The notes under the pieces are model-generated. The model made no database searches. It was not told the origin of the DNA and was given only the letters and a program-made list of their open reading frames with translations. From Trinickia diaoshuihuensis (GTDB lineage Bacteria; Pseudomonadota; Gammaproteobacteria; Burkholderiales; Burkholderiaceae), in the NCBI RefSeq assembly GCF_003390925.1, contig NZ_QUBS01000048.1, forward strand, positions 124,001 through 188,000: a DNA stretch of 64,000 nucleotides. Direction: 5' to 3'. Positions 18,701-25,588 of the stretch are shown here, piece by piece (position 1 is the first letter of the stretch; each line of letters starts with the position of its first letter). Made by a program: the position numbers and the translations under genes.

Positions 18701-21159
18701 CAAGCGTGGGCGGCGGCGCGAGCCATAGTCAATCGGAAAGCAACTCGCTAACGAACGACGGGAGCACGTTGAATGCGGGCGGCAACGTCACGATTGTGGC
18801 CACAGGCAGCGGCGCACAAGACGCACAGGGCGCAGCGGTCGATGGCGATATCACGGCGCGCGGTACGCAGATCAACGGTAAGAATGTCGAATTGAATGCC
18901 GCGCGAGATATCGATTTGCAGAGTGCGCAAGACACGAATCATCAGACGGGCAGCAACAGCAGCAGTGGCGGCAGCATCGGCGTTGGGCTCAGCTTTGGGG
19001 GGCAGACGAACGGCTTTACGCTGGAGTTAGGAGCAAGCGGCTCGAAGGGGCACATGAATGGCGACGGCACGACGAATCGCGACACGCAAGTCACGGCGAG
19101 TCAGACGCTGTCGATCACGAGCGGGCGCGACACGGACGTGCGCGGGGCGGAAGTGTCGGGTGGGACGGTGGAGGCGAATGTCGGCCGGGACCTCAACATT
19201 GCGAGTCCGCAGGATACGAACAAGTACGAGAGCAAGCAGACGAGCGCGGGCGTGCAAGTGAGTATTTGCGTGCCGCCGTTCTGCTACGGCGCGAGCGGTG
19301 CGAGTAGTGGGAGCGGCACGGCGGGCTTCAATTACCAGAACATCAAAGACGATTACAACTCGGTCGGTAAGCAAAGCGGGATTTATGCGGGCGCGGGTGG
19401 GTTCGACATCAACGTGGGCAATCATACGCAGTTGGATGGCGGGGTGATTGCGAGCAAGGCGGATGCGAGTCAAAACACGCTGTCGACGCAGACGCTGGGC
19501 TTTACGAATCTGGAGAATTGGTCGAAGTACTCGGGCACGAGCTTTGGCTATACGGTAAGCGGCGGAGTGTCTGTGCAGCCGTCGAATGGTCAAGGTGCTG
19601 GGGGCGCAGGAGAGCCTACGCATGCACCGGAGGGTACGCCCGGGGGACAAACTCCGGGCAGTGCATCGGACACGAGTAAGCTGGCGCAAACGTCGAGCAC
19701 AGTGCCGGGGCCAACGACGTCCGCGGGCCTTGGGCCGACTGGGGCGAGCATTGCTCGCACGAGCAGCGACAAATCGGGGACGACCTACGCCGCGGTGAGC
19801 CCTGGCACGATCACTGTTCGGGGCGATGAGGGCACCGGGCACGACAGTACGGCAGGTCTGAGCCGAGACACGGCGCACGCGAACGATGGAGCACTGACGA
19901 ATACGTTCGATGCGCAGAAGGTGGGCGACGATTTGGCGATCCAGTTGCAGACGAGGCAGGTGGGGATGCAGGTTGCGGGCGATCTGGGCAGCTATCTTGA
20001 CGATAAGGCCAATGCGGCCTATGAAGCGGCGAAAGACAGGCGGGACAAGGCGACGGATCCGGCGGTAAAAGCTCAAGCGCAGGCGGATATGGATTCCGCG
20101 CAGATCGAGCAACAGCTGTGGAGCAACGACGGTGCGGCGCGGACGGGGCTGCACATGATCGTTGGCGGAGCAGCCGCGGCGATGGGCAATGGGGATGTAC
20201 TTGCCTCGATGCTGGGCGCGGCGGGCGGTGACGAAGCGAGCGCGCTGTTGAGCCCGACGCTGAATGGATCGTTGGGTTCAACGATCTTGAAGAACATCGT
20301 ATCGGGCGTGGCGGGGGCGGTTGTCGGGGCGGTGGTGGGAGGTGGGGAAGGGGCGGCGAGCGGGGCGGGGAGTGCGCTGGCGGCGGATCTTTACAATCGG
20401 CAGTTGCATCCGGAAGAAAAAAACCTTGCGAAGCAGTTGGCGGAGAAAAGCGGGGGGAAGTACACGGAGCAGCAGATTGAAGATCAGATGGCCCAAATGA
20501 ATATGACAGAGGGTGGGCAAACGGATGCGGGAGGTGTTCGCGTTGCAGTTGGGAGCCAGCCGAATGACGGAACGACATGGGTGCCATACGGTGTAAATCA
20601 GGCCGGGCAGCAGGTGTGGGCGCAAAGTTTACCGGGTGGCGATGCTAACATTCAGGATTATATTTCACAAAATGCGAACGCGATGAGCGCGTCGACTGGA
20701 ATGACATATCAGCCAACCACTCGGCTTTACACTCAGTATTCGGGAAGTGTTTCCGGTTCAGTGTTGCTGCCTTTTGTCGGCGCTGGTGGTGGTGTTAACG
20801 TTGGAATTTCGACCGACTATACCTTGGCGGGAACATCACCATACATCCAATTTCAAGCGAACGGTATGGCAAGTGCAGGGGCGTACGCGGGCGTTGGCGT
20901 ATCTCTTGGACGTAGTACTAGCAATGGACAATTGACTAGTGGTGTTAGCACCGGCGGGTATGCAGAAGTGGACGCAGGTTATGGCTCGGCATTTGGGTCT
21001 AGCTTCGCAATCAATGACGACAAAACCATCGGGGGTATTGGTGGCGCTTTGCCGATAGATGCTTTTAAGGGGGCCGGATTTGGTGCGGCAATTGGCGCAG
21101 GTAAATCGACGACAACAACTATTGTGCTTCCGTCGATAAATTCGTTACTTGGTAAATGA
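9754..21159 (+). CDS. cdiA: Filamentous haemagglutinin / contact-dependent growth inhibition exoprotein CdiA (TpsA)
   Basis: A 3,801-residue secreted beta-helical stick protein. Residues 1-24 (MNKNLYRVIFN...) are the extended signal peptide region (ESPR), followed by a standard signal sequence ending about residue 72 (VQAQ). The TPS secretion domain follows, with NPAG and CNGCGFIN near residues 184-198. FHA repeats include three nearly identical 261-residue units (about residues 533-1315). Haemagglutinin repeats continue to about residue 3280. The pretoxin junction is ADLYNRQLH, with D at residue 3545, the Burkholderiales counterpart of VENN. The roughly 257-residue CT after it is glycine-rich (GAYAGVGVSL, GYAEVDAGYG), has visibly lower GC, and resembles no nuclease I know. 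The start overlaps the TpsB stop, and the stop overlaps the candidate immunity gene. Confidence 0.93.
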   Translation: MNKNLYRVIFNAARGLLMAVQETASGLRKGARASGAKRRRDADGQRAFTMLPMRGVAFAALCVFGMQPVFVQAQVTAAPNAGPATKPSVGVTANGVPLVQITTPNAAGVSNNTYTQYNVGTQGLILNNSPGTTLTKQGGYVAGNPYLSSGGARVIVNQVVGGSPSQLLGYTEVAGQQAEVVIANPAGLYCNGCGFINTTRGVLTTGVPVFGGSGSLDAFHVTGGQIQIGAAGLNVSDVDQVDLIARSVQINGKIWAGRQLDVVAGTNDVNYADLATHALTPDANTPGVAIDVAQLGGMYAGKIKLVGTEAGVGVNSAGTIQAQAGDIQLSSAGKVTLAGSTSASGNVQIQAAGDVANSGTTYAAQNASVSSQGLVTNSGTLASQGSTTVSGAGIVSTGALGAGVDAAGHLGGSGNLAVTATGAVSATGQNVAGGDLTLSGSSLNLAGAQTLANGAMALTATGAGGDKGDVTLARATTSAGGMLNVSAAGALTNDQAQTGAGQVTATAASLSNRSGRLLQTGSGKATLAVNGDFDNTQGTVQTGGALSLTAANVTNAAGRVVSLSGDGLTLAASGQVTNTVGTTAQGAAGGVIGGNGNVSLQSTSLTNTGTVTAGQTLTATAGGLLDNSAGTMTGTAVTANAGSLKNAHGVISGSTVSLTIPQLDNSGGQITANQLSIGSTNLTNEGGTLTQLGTGPMSMTVTNALDNSNGGVLQTNSQDLTLAPATLNNNGGTITHAGTGALTIDAANGTGSVSNASGKIVSNGQAVVLAGSIANQRGSIAAGQALNVTASGNVDNTQGTLQSGGAASLTASNVTNSAGRIVSLNADGLTLTASGQVTNRAGTTAQGAAGGVIGGNGNVTIQSAALTNAGTVTAAQTLKETVGGLLDNSAGTMTGTAVTASSGSLKNAHGAISGSTVSLTIPQLDNSGGQITANQLSIGSTNLTNEGGTLTQLGTGPMSMTVTNVLDNSNGGVLQTNSQDLMLAPASLNNNGGTITHAGTGTLAIDAGNGTGSFTNNGGTMTSNGQIVIASGGVLNKGGAIAAGKTLTLTSGGDIDNSQGTLQSGGAASLTATNVTNAAGRIVSLDNDGLSVNASGQVSNTAGTTALGATGGVIGGNGNVTVQSASLTNSGTVMSGQTLKETVGGLLDNSSGTMSGAAVAANSASLKNAHGTISGSTVSLTIPQLDNSGGQITTNQLSIGSTNLTNEGGTLTQLGTGPMSMTVTNVLDNSNGGVLQTNSQDLTLAPASLNNNGGTITHAGTGTLTIDAANGTGSLTNASGRITSNGQANVSAGAVANMGGTLASRGAMSVTVAGAVNNSGGVLHSDTNLSGSIGASLTNVGGQITTGTSAGAGDPSTLSLLATSIDNTNGSILNVGSGATTLSGTSQIINSDAGGVPGMGRIGGNGNVTLTTATLSNTSGGQLIGANLQLNTGTLDNTGGQIGNIANANGDIGISATGTVYNGSGQISAARNLLLTASTFNGGGSFNGVNNVTLNLQGSFTNGPGYQFNSGNTLTFNLPGTFYNAGSLSVFNNLAINAGDIGNAGSIAAGGLLSTSSHTLTNTGTLVGGSVSLNASGTIWNLGATALIGATDSAGILEVLAPDIENRDDTTATDTPAQTSIYGLGRVALAGGKDASGNYTKANLITNQSALIQSGSDMLLDASLVNNTRRVLTTSGLTSQVDPNVLSQLGISMSGQTGQVNVPDPNSIGGAYIDPPHEGSMNSDYYYTTYTGTAVESSITAVSPKSQLVSGGNLWLNGVDKFQNYWSQVAATGNVALPTVQDNNSWRGTTAPKVQVTYSGLYHYLTYDKKWWTWSFCESGCNAPADIRTYALPGYDSTWSSNGTISGTGVTIINTGGNSGVTPLGLAPGQALPTTGSTSVSGDLSSGAVAIERGPQTVPTIRGTAGNNTHLSSTLGSASSVSSAAGSAPDPVLGKATALPVLTNLTVPQGGLFKPDTAPNAPYLVESNPAFTNLHQWISSDYYYQQMGMDPSKIQKRLGDGFYEQHLVQSQIMSLTGKAVLTDYADTQREFEALMTSGVALAKSLNLAPGVGLSADQVKRLTSNVVIMQTEVVDGQSVLVPVVYLAQASQENMGNGPVIEAANIDIENAQGIQNSGTIRATNSLTLTGQSIDSSFGTLQSGGQMTLATTGDINLTSGTVKAGSLALQTGGNLVLDTAVNTVNQINGNGATRLTSTLGPTASISVDKDALIAVGGNFDQKAANLSVGGALTAQVVGNWTLDSAQTGEHKVVSRANGVSDTSFMQGTGSKVSIGGVSNIGVGGDLTALGASINLGGGGNISAAGNVSLLASTTTSTVHSSASESGGHRNSSDDIHTSDDVVHGTTIVSGQSLTVQAGKNMSITGSSIDVQKGTAILAAAGDVNIGAATENHSSDVYQSGSHSGFGSKTSKVDHVVQSTQTADASTVSADSVAIISGKDLTVQGSNVVASNDVALRAKGNVDIVAAQNTYQDSELHDVKHSGFTGTGGIGIGYGSSEQKDQYDAGSVTQSQSRSTVGGVAGNVSIVAGSDVHIGGSDVIAGKASNDTQGATGNIAIQGQNIAIDPGRDDEHSHEQQDAHSNGFSIAVTGTPLDTARNLRQAASSGNGFKRLQSASNEVVASSFDGPSVSMSFNHSSSSSTTDIASVSNAGSTVRGGGNVSLVATGGAKTDAHGNAIDGDLTVTGSVITAGGVASLSANRDVVLQASTDELRESMQTSSSSSGFSLANPTFGDGIRWVSGGPNSGGVGASPYNASQGKSAGNSATTQQTASAVTGNSVVVTSKTGDINVIGSGISGLQGVDVVANQGAINVLAGTDTSLSHQESSNRQIGDLGSNGTGTGFSVGVSKSHMVQDGAAQTQSTVRGQVVSADGNVSLKAKQDLTVEGSDLSAGKDLSLIGQNVKLDPGTDALQNSMSQSASQFGVTVTVGGALGNAVATINQSMAAAQHTDNKRLAKLDEAQAVLSAYGIDQALNDARTQKTNLVKVTASVGGGASHSQSESNSLTNDGSTLNAGGNVTIVATGSGAQDAQGAAVDGDITARGTQINGKNVELNAARDIDLQSAQDTNHQTGSNSSSGGSIGVGLSFGGQTNGFTLELGASGSKGHMNGDGTTNRDTQVTASQTLSITSGRDTDVRGAEVSGGTVEANVGRDLNIASPQDTNKYESKQTSAGVQVSICVPPFCYGASGASSGSGTAGFNYQNIKDDYNSVGKQSGIYAGAGGFDINVGNHTQLDGGVIASKADASQNTLSTQTLGFTNLENWSKYSGTSFGYTVSGGVSVQPSNGQGAGGAGEPTHAPEGTPGGQTPGSASDTSKLAQTSSTVPGPTTSAGLGPTGASIARTSSDKSGTTYAAVSPGTITVRGDEGTGHDSTAGLSRDTAHANDGALTNTFDAQKVGDDLAIQLQTRQVGMQVAGDLGSYLDDKANAAYEAAKDRRDKATDPAVKAQAQADMDSAQIEQQLWSNDGAARTGLHMIVGGAAAAMGNGDVLASMLGAAGGDEASALLSPTLNGSLGSTILKNIVSGVAGAVVGAVVGGGEGAASGAGSALAADLYNRQLHPEEKNLAKQLAEKSGGKYTEQQIEDQMAQMNMTEGGQTDAGGVRVAVGSQPNDGTTWVPYGVNQAGQQVWAQSLPGGDANIQDYISQNANAMSASTGMTYQPTTRLYTQYSGSVSGSVLLPFVGAGGGVNVGISTDYTLAGTSPYIQFQANGMASAGAYAGVGVSLGRSTSNGQLTSGVSTGGYAEVDAGYGSAFGSSFAINDDKTIGGIGGALPIDAFKGAGFGAAIGAGKSTTTTIVLPSINSLLGK
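11350..13698 (+). repeat. Three tandem 783-bp (261-residue) repeats inside cdiA
   Basis: The marker GGTATCGCTGACGAT recurs with the same flanks at about 11718, 12501 and 13284, exactly 783 bp apart. Units run roughly 11350-12132, 12133-12915 and 12916-13698. Between units, stretches such as GSTVSLTIPQLDNSGGQ and NQLSIGSTNLTNEGGTLTQ are identical or nearly so, while a short segment around SNGQ varies. In-frame tandem repeats of this size lengthen the beta-helix stick and are prone to copy-number change by recombination. Confidence 0.9.
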
Positions 21160-21548
21160 AAATGAGTTCATTGGGAAGAGTGGGTAGAGTGTTTTTTTTA
21201 TACTCGGGGGAATTGTTTATTGTATATGTGATTTTCTTCATTGTTGCATATTTAATCGATAGTGAGCGAGCGCAGTTTGTCGCTGGTTTGTCATTATTTT
21301 TTACCGCCATTGCTTGCCTAATTTCGAGGCCCAAGGCGCCCCATGCTCTGGTGAAATATTCATTGAGACCGTGGATTGGGTTGCTGTTTTTGGTGAATGT
21401 TGCGTTTGGTGTATTGACGGCTTCTACCCGCGACTACGCAAGCCTAATTCCAGGGCTGGCTATGATGTTGATTATGGGGAGTTTGGCGGAGTGTTCCCGT
21501 CGCTCTCGGGAAAAAAAGGAGTTACGCGATAAACGGAATAATGGGTAG
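21156..21548 (+). CDS. cdiI: Candidate CdiI immunity protein, integral membrane
   Basis: A 130-residue protein with four hydrophobic segments (about residues 12-34, 38-55, 70-86 and 91-108) and a basic C-terminal tail. The ATG overlaps the CdiA stop (ATGA), the normal position of an immunity gene. The gene is clearly AT-richer than its surroundings, as is the end of the CdiA CT, the usual sign of an exchanged toxin/immunity cassette. Membrane-spanning immunity suggests the cognate CT acts at or on the inner membrane (pore formation or membrane-protein targeting) rather than on RNA or DNA. I do not recognise a family; the immunity role rests on position, overlap and composition. Confidence 0.75.
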   Translation: MKMSSLGRVGRVFFLYSGELFIVYVIFFIVAYLIDSERAQFVAGLSLFFTAIACLISRPKAPHALVKYSLRPWIGLLFLVNVAFGVLTASTRDYASLIPGLAMMLIMGSLAECSRRSREKKELRDKRNNG

Positions 21549-21557
21549 ATCGACAAC

Positions 21558-21641
21558 AAGAACACGACAATATCGTCGTGGGTGCCGCCGGCACACTGAT
21601 GGGACGCCACAACCGGTGCGATAAGTCGATCAGGCGCGCGT
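21558..21641 (+). pseudogene. Degenerate duplicate of the CdiA segment just before the DLYN junction
   Basis: After the cdiI stop, AAGAACAcgacaatATCGT and GTGGGTGCCGCCGGC resemble the CdiA stretch at about 20287-20330 that encodes NIVSGVAGAVVG. One frame reads NIVVGAAGTLMG before losing register, and the DLYN-containing frame is closed by a TGA at 21597-21599. This is the scar left when a second toxin cassette was displaced from the 3' end of cdiA. Confidence 0.55.
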
Positions 21642-22598
21642 GCGCTCGACCTTTACAATCGGCAGTTGCATGTGGATGAGCGGCAGTGGGCGAAGGACCA
21701 CGCGAAGGATTTTGCGAAGTACTACGAGAACGCGACCGGTCGGGAGATCACGGCAGACGAAGCGGAAAAGATGCTGCTTGCGAACGGATACATCAGGGTC
21801 GATTCGCTTGCGGCGAGCGGGGGAGCGGGGTACGACAGGGACGCGGCGAAGTATCTGACGGACAAGGCTGGCGGGCTGTTCACCAAAGATCAGTACTACA
21901 ATAACCCGTTCATGTTCGGGAACAAGGACGGGTCGCCCACGCCGGAGCAATTGGCAATGCCCGGAGGGGTACCCCATCCAGTAGCAGGGATGGTGATCGG
22001 TGGAGCGATCACAGGTGGTTTAGCGCTGGGGCCCGATGTGGTAGCAGGGGTTGTCGCCGCAGTGAAAGCATGCGCGGCTAACCCAGTGCTTTGCGCCAAT
22101 CAAGCCGCGATCACGGCTGGCGACGTTGCGGCTGGGTCGGCCATGCCTGCGGGAACCGGGGCTGCTGCGGCTGGGGCGGCGGCGGCTGTGGGTAAGCTTA
22201 TTGGATCCACAGACGGTCTCACCTCGGCAGAACAGAGTTTCATAAGCGAAATGATCGCGGGGGGCAAAACTGTAGAGGTAATTCCGTCGAGCAACGCGGG
22301 CCGTTCCGCTGATTTCCTAATCGATGGAACCAAATATGAGTTGAAGACCATGACGGATGTCGCCAATCAAACGTCCGATGGGCTGTCGAAGGCGATTTCG
22401 AGCACGGCGATGGATGCGCGGGGGCAGTCAGGCGATATTATTATTGATGCTCGGAACCAGGCAGGCATGACCCCGGATATCGCTCAACGCGGGATAAATA
22501 GAGCATTCTCAGCAGATAGTAAGTCCGGTTCTAAGATTCAGAGCATCACAGTCATCACTTCTCAGGGAACAGTGCATGTTCCGAGGTTGCCACAATGA
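21642..22598 (+). CDS. Orphan CdiA-CT toxin module (DLYN junction, PD-(D/E)XK-like nuclease)
   Basis: The frame opens with ALDLYNRQLH, the same junction as in the full cdiA (nucleotides match through ttacaatcggcagttgcat), then diverges completely. The module has about 318 residues. A first part (ERQWAKDHAKDFAKYY to about residue 110) is followed by alanine/glycine-rich hydrophobic stretches that fit an inner-membrane entry domain. The C-terminal 95 residues contain ADFLIDGTKYELKT, a D-x8-E-x-K arrangement, plus GDIIIDARN. That is the pattern of the restriction-endonuclease-fold tRNase CTs of Burkholderia CdiA proteins. No start codon with a good ribosome site precedes the junction; a TTG at 21666 is the first in-frame possibility. 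It is therefore likely silent until recombined into cdiA. Confidence 0.75.
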   Translation, partial: ALDLYNRQLHVDERQWAKDHAKDFAKYYENATGREITADEAEKMLLANGYIRVDSLAASGGAGYDRDAAKYLTDKAGGLFTKDQYYNNPFMFGNKDGSPTPEQLAMPGGVPHPVAGMVIGGAITGGLALGPDVVAGVVAAVKACAANPVLCANQAAITAGDVAAGSAMPAGTGAAAAGAAAAVGKLIGSTDGLTSAEQSFISEMIAGGKTVEVIPSSNAGRSADFLIDGTKYELKTMTDVANQTSDGLSKAISSTAMDARGQSGDIIIDARNQAGMTPDIAQRGINRAFSADSKSGSKIQSITVITSQGTVHVPRLPQ

Positions 22599-22879
22599 CG
22601 GCCATGATTAACGGCTATCCAACGGAAAGCGAGTTGCGCGCGAGAATCGAGCGTCAGCTCGTTTGGCGCGGAGCGACCGATACGGTTGCTCTTATCTGGC
22701 ACGGCTATCTGTCAGCCCTGATGGAATGGGGAGTGATTGAGATGGATGTGTACGAGCGACTTTGCACACTGCTCCGCAACGTGGGCCGTAAAGAACTTGT
22801 AGAGCAGTCTATGGATGAACCTCTCACTCCAGAGCTGGAACGGGAGATTGAGGAGGCTATACGCAAAGACATACGATAA
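22595..22879 (+). CDS. Candidate orphan immunity protein for the displaced CdiA-CT
   Basis: A 94-residue soluble, mainly helical acidic protein that starts inside the stop of the orphan toxin module (ATGA overlap). An ATG three codons later (MINGYPTE) is an alternative start. The sequence (ELRARIERQLVWRG, YERLCTLLRNVGRKEL) has no recognised motif. A small soluble partner is what is expected for a cytosolic nuclease toxin, in contrast to the four-helix membrane partner of the main CdiA. Such genes are often retained to protect the cell against kin or ancestral toxins. Confidence 0.75.
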   Translation: MTAMINGYPTESELRARIERQLVWRGATDTVALIWHGYLSALMEWGVIEMDVYERLCTLLRNVGRKELVEQSMDEPLTPELEREIEEAIRKDIR

Positions 22880-22920
22880 AGAGCAACAAGCCTCCTTGAG
22901 GACCTGTCAGAATTTCGTGC

Positions 22921-25329
22921 TCAAGACATCGGTTTCGTCGCCGTAATTTCAAAGCCGCCGCTGTCGAGATCCAATGTGCTCGGGTTCGCGGGCAATTCGG
23001 TGCCTAATGGCGAGACGAACCGTGCTTGAACATCGGTGAACCCAGCCGCGCGTAGATCGGCCTCGACCTGATCGGCTCGCAGCTCGCCTTCGCTGCCGAG
23101 CCGAAGATCGATGCTGCCGCCCGGCTTCACTATGCGAGCGAGTTCGGCAATCCCGGGCGGAAGAGAACCCGGCGCCACCGGGCCTTCGGGTCTCGTGAAA
23201 ACTTGCCACGGAACGTTCTCCGCGACGACCTTGTTCATCGATCCGGAAGGGACAGCCGACATATCGCGCGCATCGGCCACGACGTCGGCTCCGGCCGTGC
23301 GGTCGATGTTTAGATAGATCTCTCCCGGGGCAGGCGGACGGAACACGCGCCCACCCCCGATGGTCAGCGTATCGGCGGTATCGAAATTGGGGGGCGCGAT
23401 ACGGTTCGAAGGCCAGATGGCCGTCGTGCGTGACGTCAGATAGTCGCTGGGATCGTCGAACGGAGAATCGTTCGCTGGACCGATTGGAAGCGGGCCGCTG
23501 CCGGCCGTATTGCCGCCTGTCGTCGCACCAGCGGGACTGCCGTCCGCAGCCGGGATGCCGGATTGCGGCGGCACGACCGCTGTCCCGCTCGACCCTCCGG
23601 TGGGTGATCCCGCCAGCGCGACGCCGGACGTCGACGGGTTTACATTCGACGTCGATACGCTCGGCGCGGCAGCACCCGACGGCCGGAGCGTGTTCAAAAA
23701 CTCGGCGCCTTGCCGCGAAGCGCCGACCACGCCCAAGGCCAACGTCGTCCCGCCTTGGAGCCGCTGGTTCCACGAGAGCGAATCCCAATTGCTGACCAAC
23801 TGATCGCCTGCATAAGCGCCGCTTGCCATCGAGATACCGTTGGCGGTCCACCCTACGACGCGCGCGCCGGTTTGCACGCCGCTGCTCGCGGCAATCGCCA
23901 CACCATTCGTCGCAAGCGCATCGACGCCGAGTTTTGCCGCGCCTCCCGTGAAAGGCGTCGCAAGCCCGGCCGCGATGCCGGCATAATCGCCGAGCGTCGC
24001 TTTGCCCGGAGTCCACGACTGGCCGTGGTCCGCGCGATCGGTTAGATCGGATACGCCGTTCGTGGCAGCCACAGCGCCACCGGTCAGCACGCTGCCCCAT
24101 GCCGCGGCGAGGAGCGGCGTGGCCATGCCGTCGGTGCCGACGAAGGCCGCTACGGTCAGCACGCCCGCGCCGGCGACCGCCAGGCCATCGAGGACATCGC
24201 CGCCGTAGCGCTCGACCTTGTCCCAAAAGCCTTCCGTTTTCGTTTGGCTCGCGCTTTCGATGCTGCCGTCCGCGCCGATCGTCAGATGGCCGTTGCTCGG
24301 CGTGACGAGTGTCCCGTAGCCGAGCTTGTTGCCACCGAGATACTCCTTCATGCTGTTGTAGGTTCGCCCGGCGTCGTCGACATACTGGTCGTTGCCGTTG
24401 GCACCCGTGACGCGCCAGACGATGTGCGTCTGCGGGCCATTCTTCGACCCGCTGGCATCGAAGACGACGGGCAGGGCGGTGACGCCCGCGGACGCGCCGC
24501 CGGCCTTCGTGATCTGACGCGCGATAGCGCGAATGGCATCGAGTTGCTTCCCGCTGTAGAGCTCGGTCGTGCCGTCGAGCAGGGCGGCGGCTTGCGTGCC
24601 GTTCGTTGGGGTTTGCACGTCGGGCTTCAACCCGAGGTCGCTGCCGATCATGTTGTCGAGCGCAGCGCCCGAGAGATACTTCGGATCGTCGCCGTGCGCG
24701 ATCATGAACATGTCGAACTGCGCGGCGGCGACGGCTTTGGTGTCCTTCGGCGATTGCTGCGCTTTCGCCATGGTCGCGACGAAATTCGTTAGGAACTTGA
24801 CGGTCTCCGGCCCCAGCTGCTTCGAGACATCGCTGCCGGTGATGGCATTTTGGAGGACGGATTTTTCGGAGTCCGAAAGATTTCCGGTCGCACTGACCGT
24901 CGCCAGCATATGACCCAGCGTCGACAGTTGCGGCGCATCGGATTGTCCGGCCGCGCTGTCGACGATCATCGCAGCGATCTTCGATTTGTCGCCGTCGTCC
25001 AGGGCCGTATTTTGGCCCACGCCGATGAGGCTCTGGCCGAGCAGTTGCTGATCGAGCGCGCTCGCTGCTTGTGGGCTCGGCACGCGCGAGGACAGCAGGG
25101 TGGCCATGGCGATTTGATCGGCTGCGGTCAGCGTATCTTGATCGATCGGATGGCCGGGGTCGCTCGTCGAGAGCGTTTTCGCGGTCTGCCGGATGAGTGC
25201 GCTCAACGCTTGCGGCTGAGTCGATGCGGTGACTTGCGGGTTGACCTTGGCGACGATCTCGGACGCCAATGTGTCTTGCGGCAATGGGGCGGACGACGAA
25301 CCGCCGTCGGTGACCGTGCGCAGCGACAT
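22921..25329 (-). CDS. Large effector-like protein: DUF4781-like region plus C-terminal methyltransferase-like domain
   Basis: An 802-residue product. The ATG at 25329 has GGGAG seven bases upstream, better than the earlier in-frame start at 25422. Residues 1-250 are helical and low in complexity. The central part (WRVTGANGNDQYVDDAGRT, then hydrophobic AGAGVLTVAAF and GSVLTGGAVAA segments) resembles DUF4781 proteins. A serine/glycine/proline-rich linker spans about residues 570-640. The C-terminal 150 residues (GEIYLNIDR, VVADARDM, VVAENVPW, ELARIVKPGG) look like a class I SAM-dependent methyltransferase of the type found at the end of polymorphic toxins. There is no signal peptide and no obvious immunity gene next to it, so a type III or VI effector is possible. 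It is convergent with the orphan immunity gene. Confidence 0.75.
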   Translation of the reverse strand: MSLRTVTDGGSSSAPLPQDTLASEIVAKVNPQVTASTQPQALSALIRQTAKTLSTSDPGHPIDQDTLTAADQIAMATLLSSRVPSPQAASALDQQLLGQSLIGVGQNTALDDGDKSKIAAMIVDSAAGQSDAPQLSTLGHMLATVSATGNLSDSEKSVLQNAITGSDVSKQLGPETVKFLTNFVATMAKAQQSPKDTKAVAAAQFDMFMIAHGDDPKYLSGAALDNMIGSDLGLKPDVQTPTNGTQAAALLDGTTELYSGKQLDAIRAIARQITKAGGASAGVTALPVVFDASGSKNGPQTHIVWRVTGANGNDQYVDDAGRTYNSMKEYLGGNKLGYGTLVTPSNGHLTIGADGSIESASQTKTEGFWDKVERYGGDVLDGLAVAGAGVLTVAAFVGTDGMATPLLAAAWGSVLTGGAVAATNGVSDLTDRADHGQSWTPGKATLGDYAGIAAGLATPFTGGAAKLGVDALATNGVAIAASSGVQTGARVVGWTANGISMASGAYAGDQLVSNWDSLSWNQRLQGGTTLALGVVGASRQGAEFLNTLRPSGAAAPSVSTSNVNPSTSGVALAGSPTGGSSGTAVVPPQSGIPAADGSPAGATTGGNTAGSGPLPIGPANDSPFDDPSDYLTSRTTAIWPSNRIAPPNFDTADTLTIGGGRVFRPPAPGEIYLNIDRTAGADVVADARDMSAVPSGSMNKVVAENVPWQVFTRPEGPVAPGSLPPGIAELARIVKPGGSIDLRLGSEGELRADQVEADLRAAGFTDVQARFVSPLGTELPANPSTLDLDSGGFEITATKPMS

Positions 25330-25588
25330 GCGCAATCTCCCGCTTCGGGCGGCAGCGAGTGTGTCGCCGGATGAAGCCGTTGAGCCTACCGTTGAGGGGG
25401 AAGCGGTGCTTCTTGGATGCACCGGATGTCACTATAGGGAACCGCTGAAGCCGCTGCGACGGAATATTTCGTAGTCGAGCCGATCGATCGCACCTGTGGA
25501 CGCGGTACCGCTACTAAAGACCGTAAGCCTCTTGCCGTTGCGCCGGTTCGTGGCCGTGGCCGGTTTGGCAGCACCCGATAAATTGCCC
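25330..25588. other. Intergenic region upstream of the DUF4781-like gene
   Basis: About 260 bp hold the presumed minus-strand promoter and leader of the DUF4781-like gene. On the plus strand, sequence leading into the permease fragment has only patchy resemblance to the permease at 5610-7052. I see no hairpin with a T-run and no other gene. Confidence 0.3.

Noticed and set aside
22949-25432. 827-codon open frame on the minus strand overlapping the DUF4781-like gene
   Set aside because: The translation is arginine-rich and without domains; it is a frame-shifted shadow of the DUF4781-like gene in GC-rich DNA, and the real frame has a good ribosome site and domain structure.
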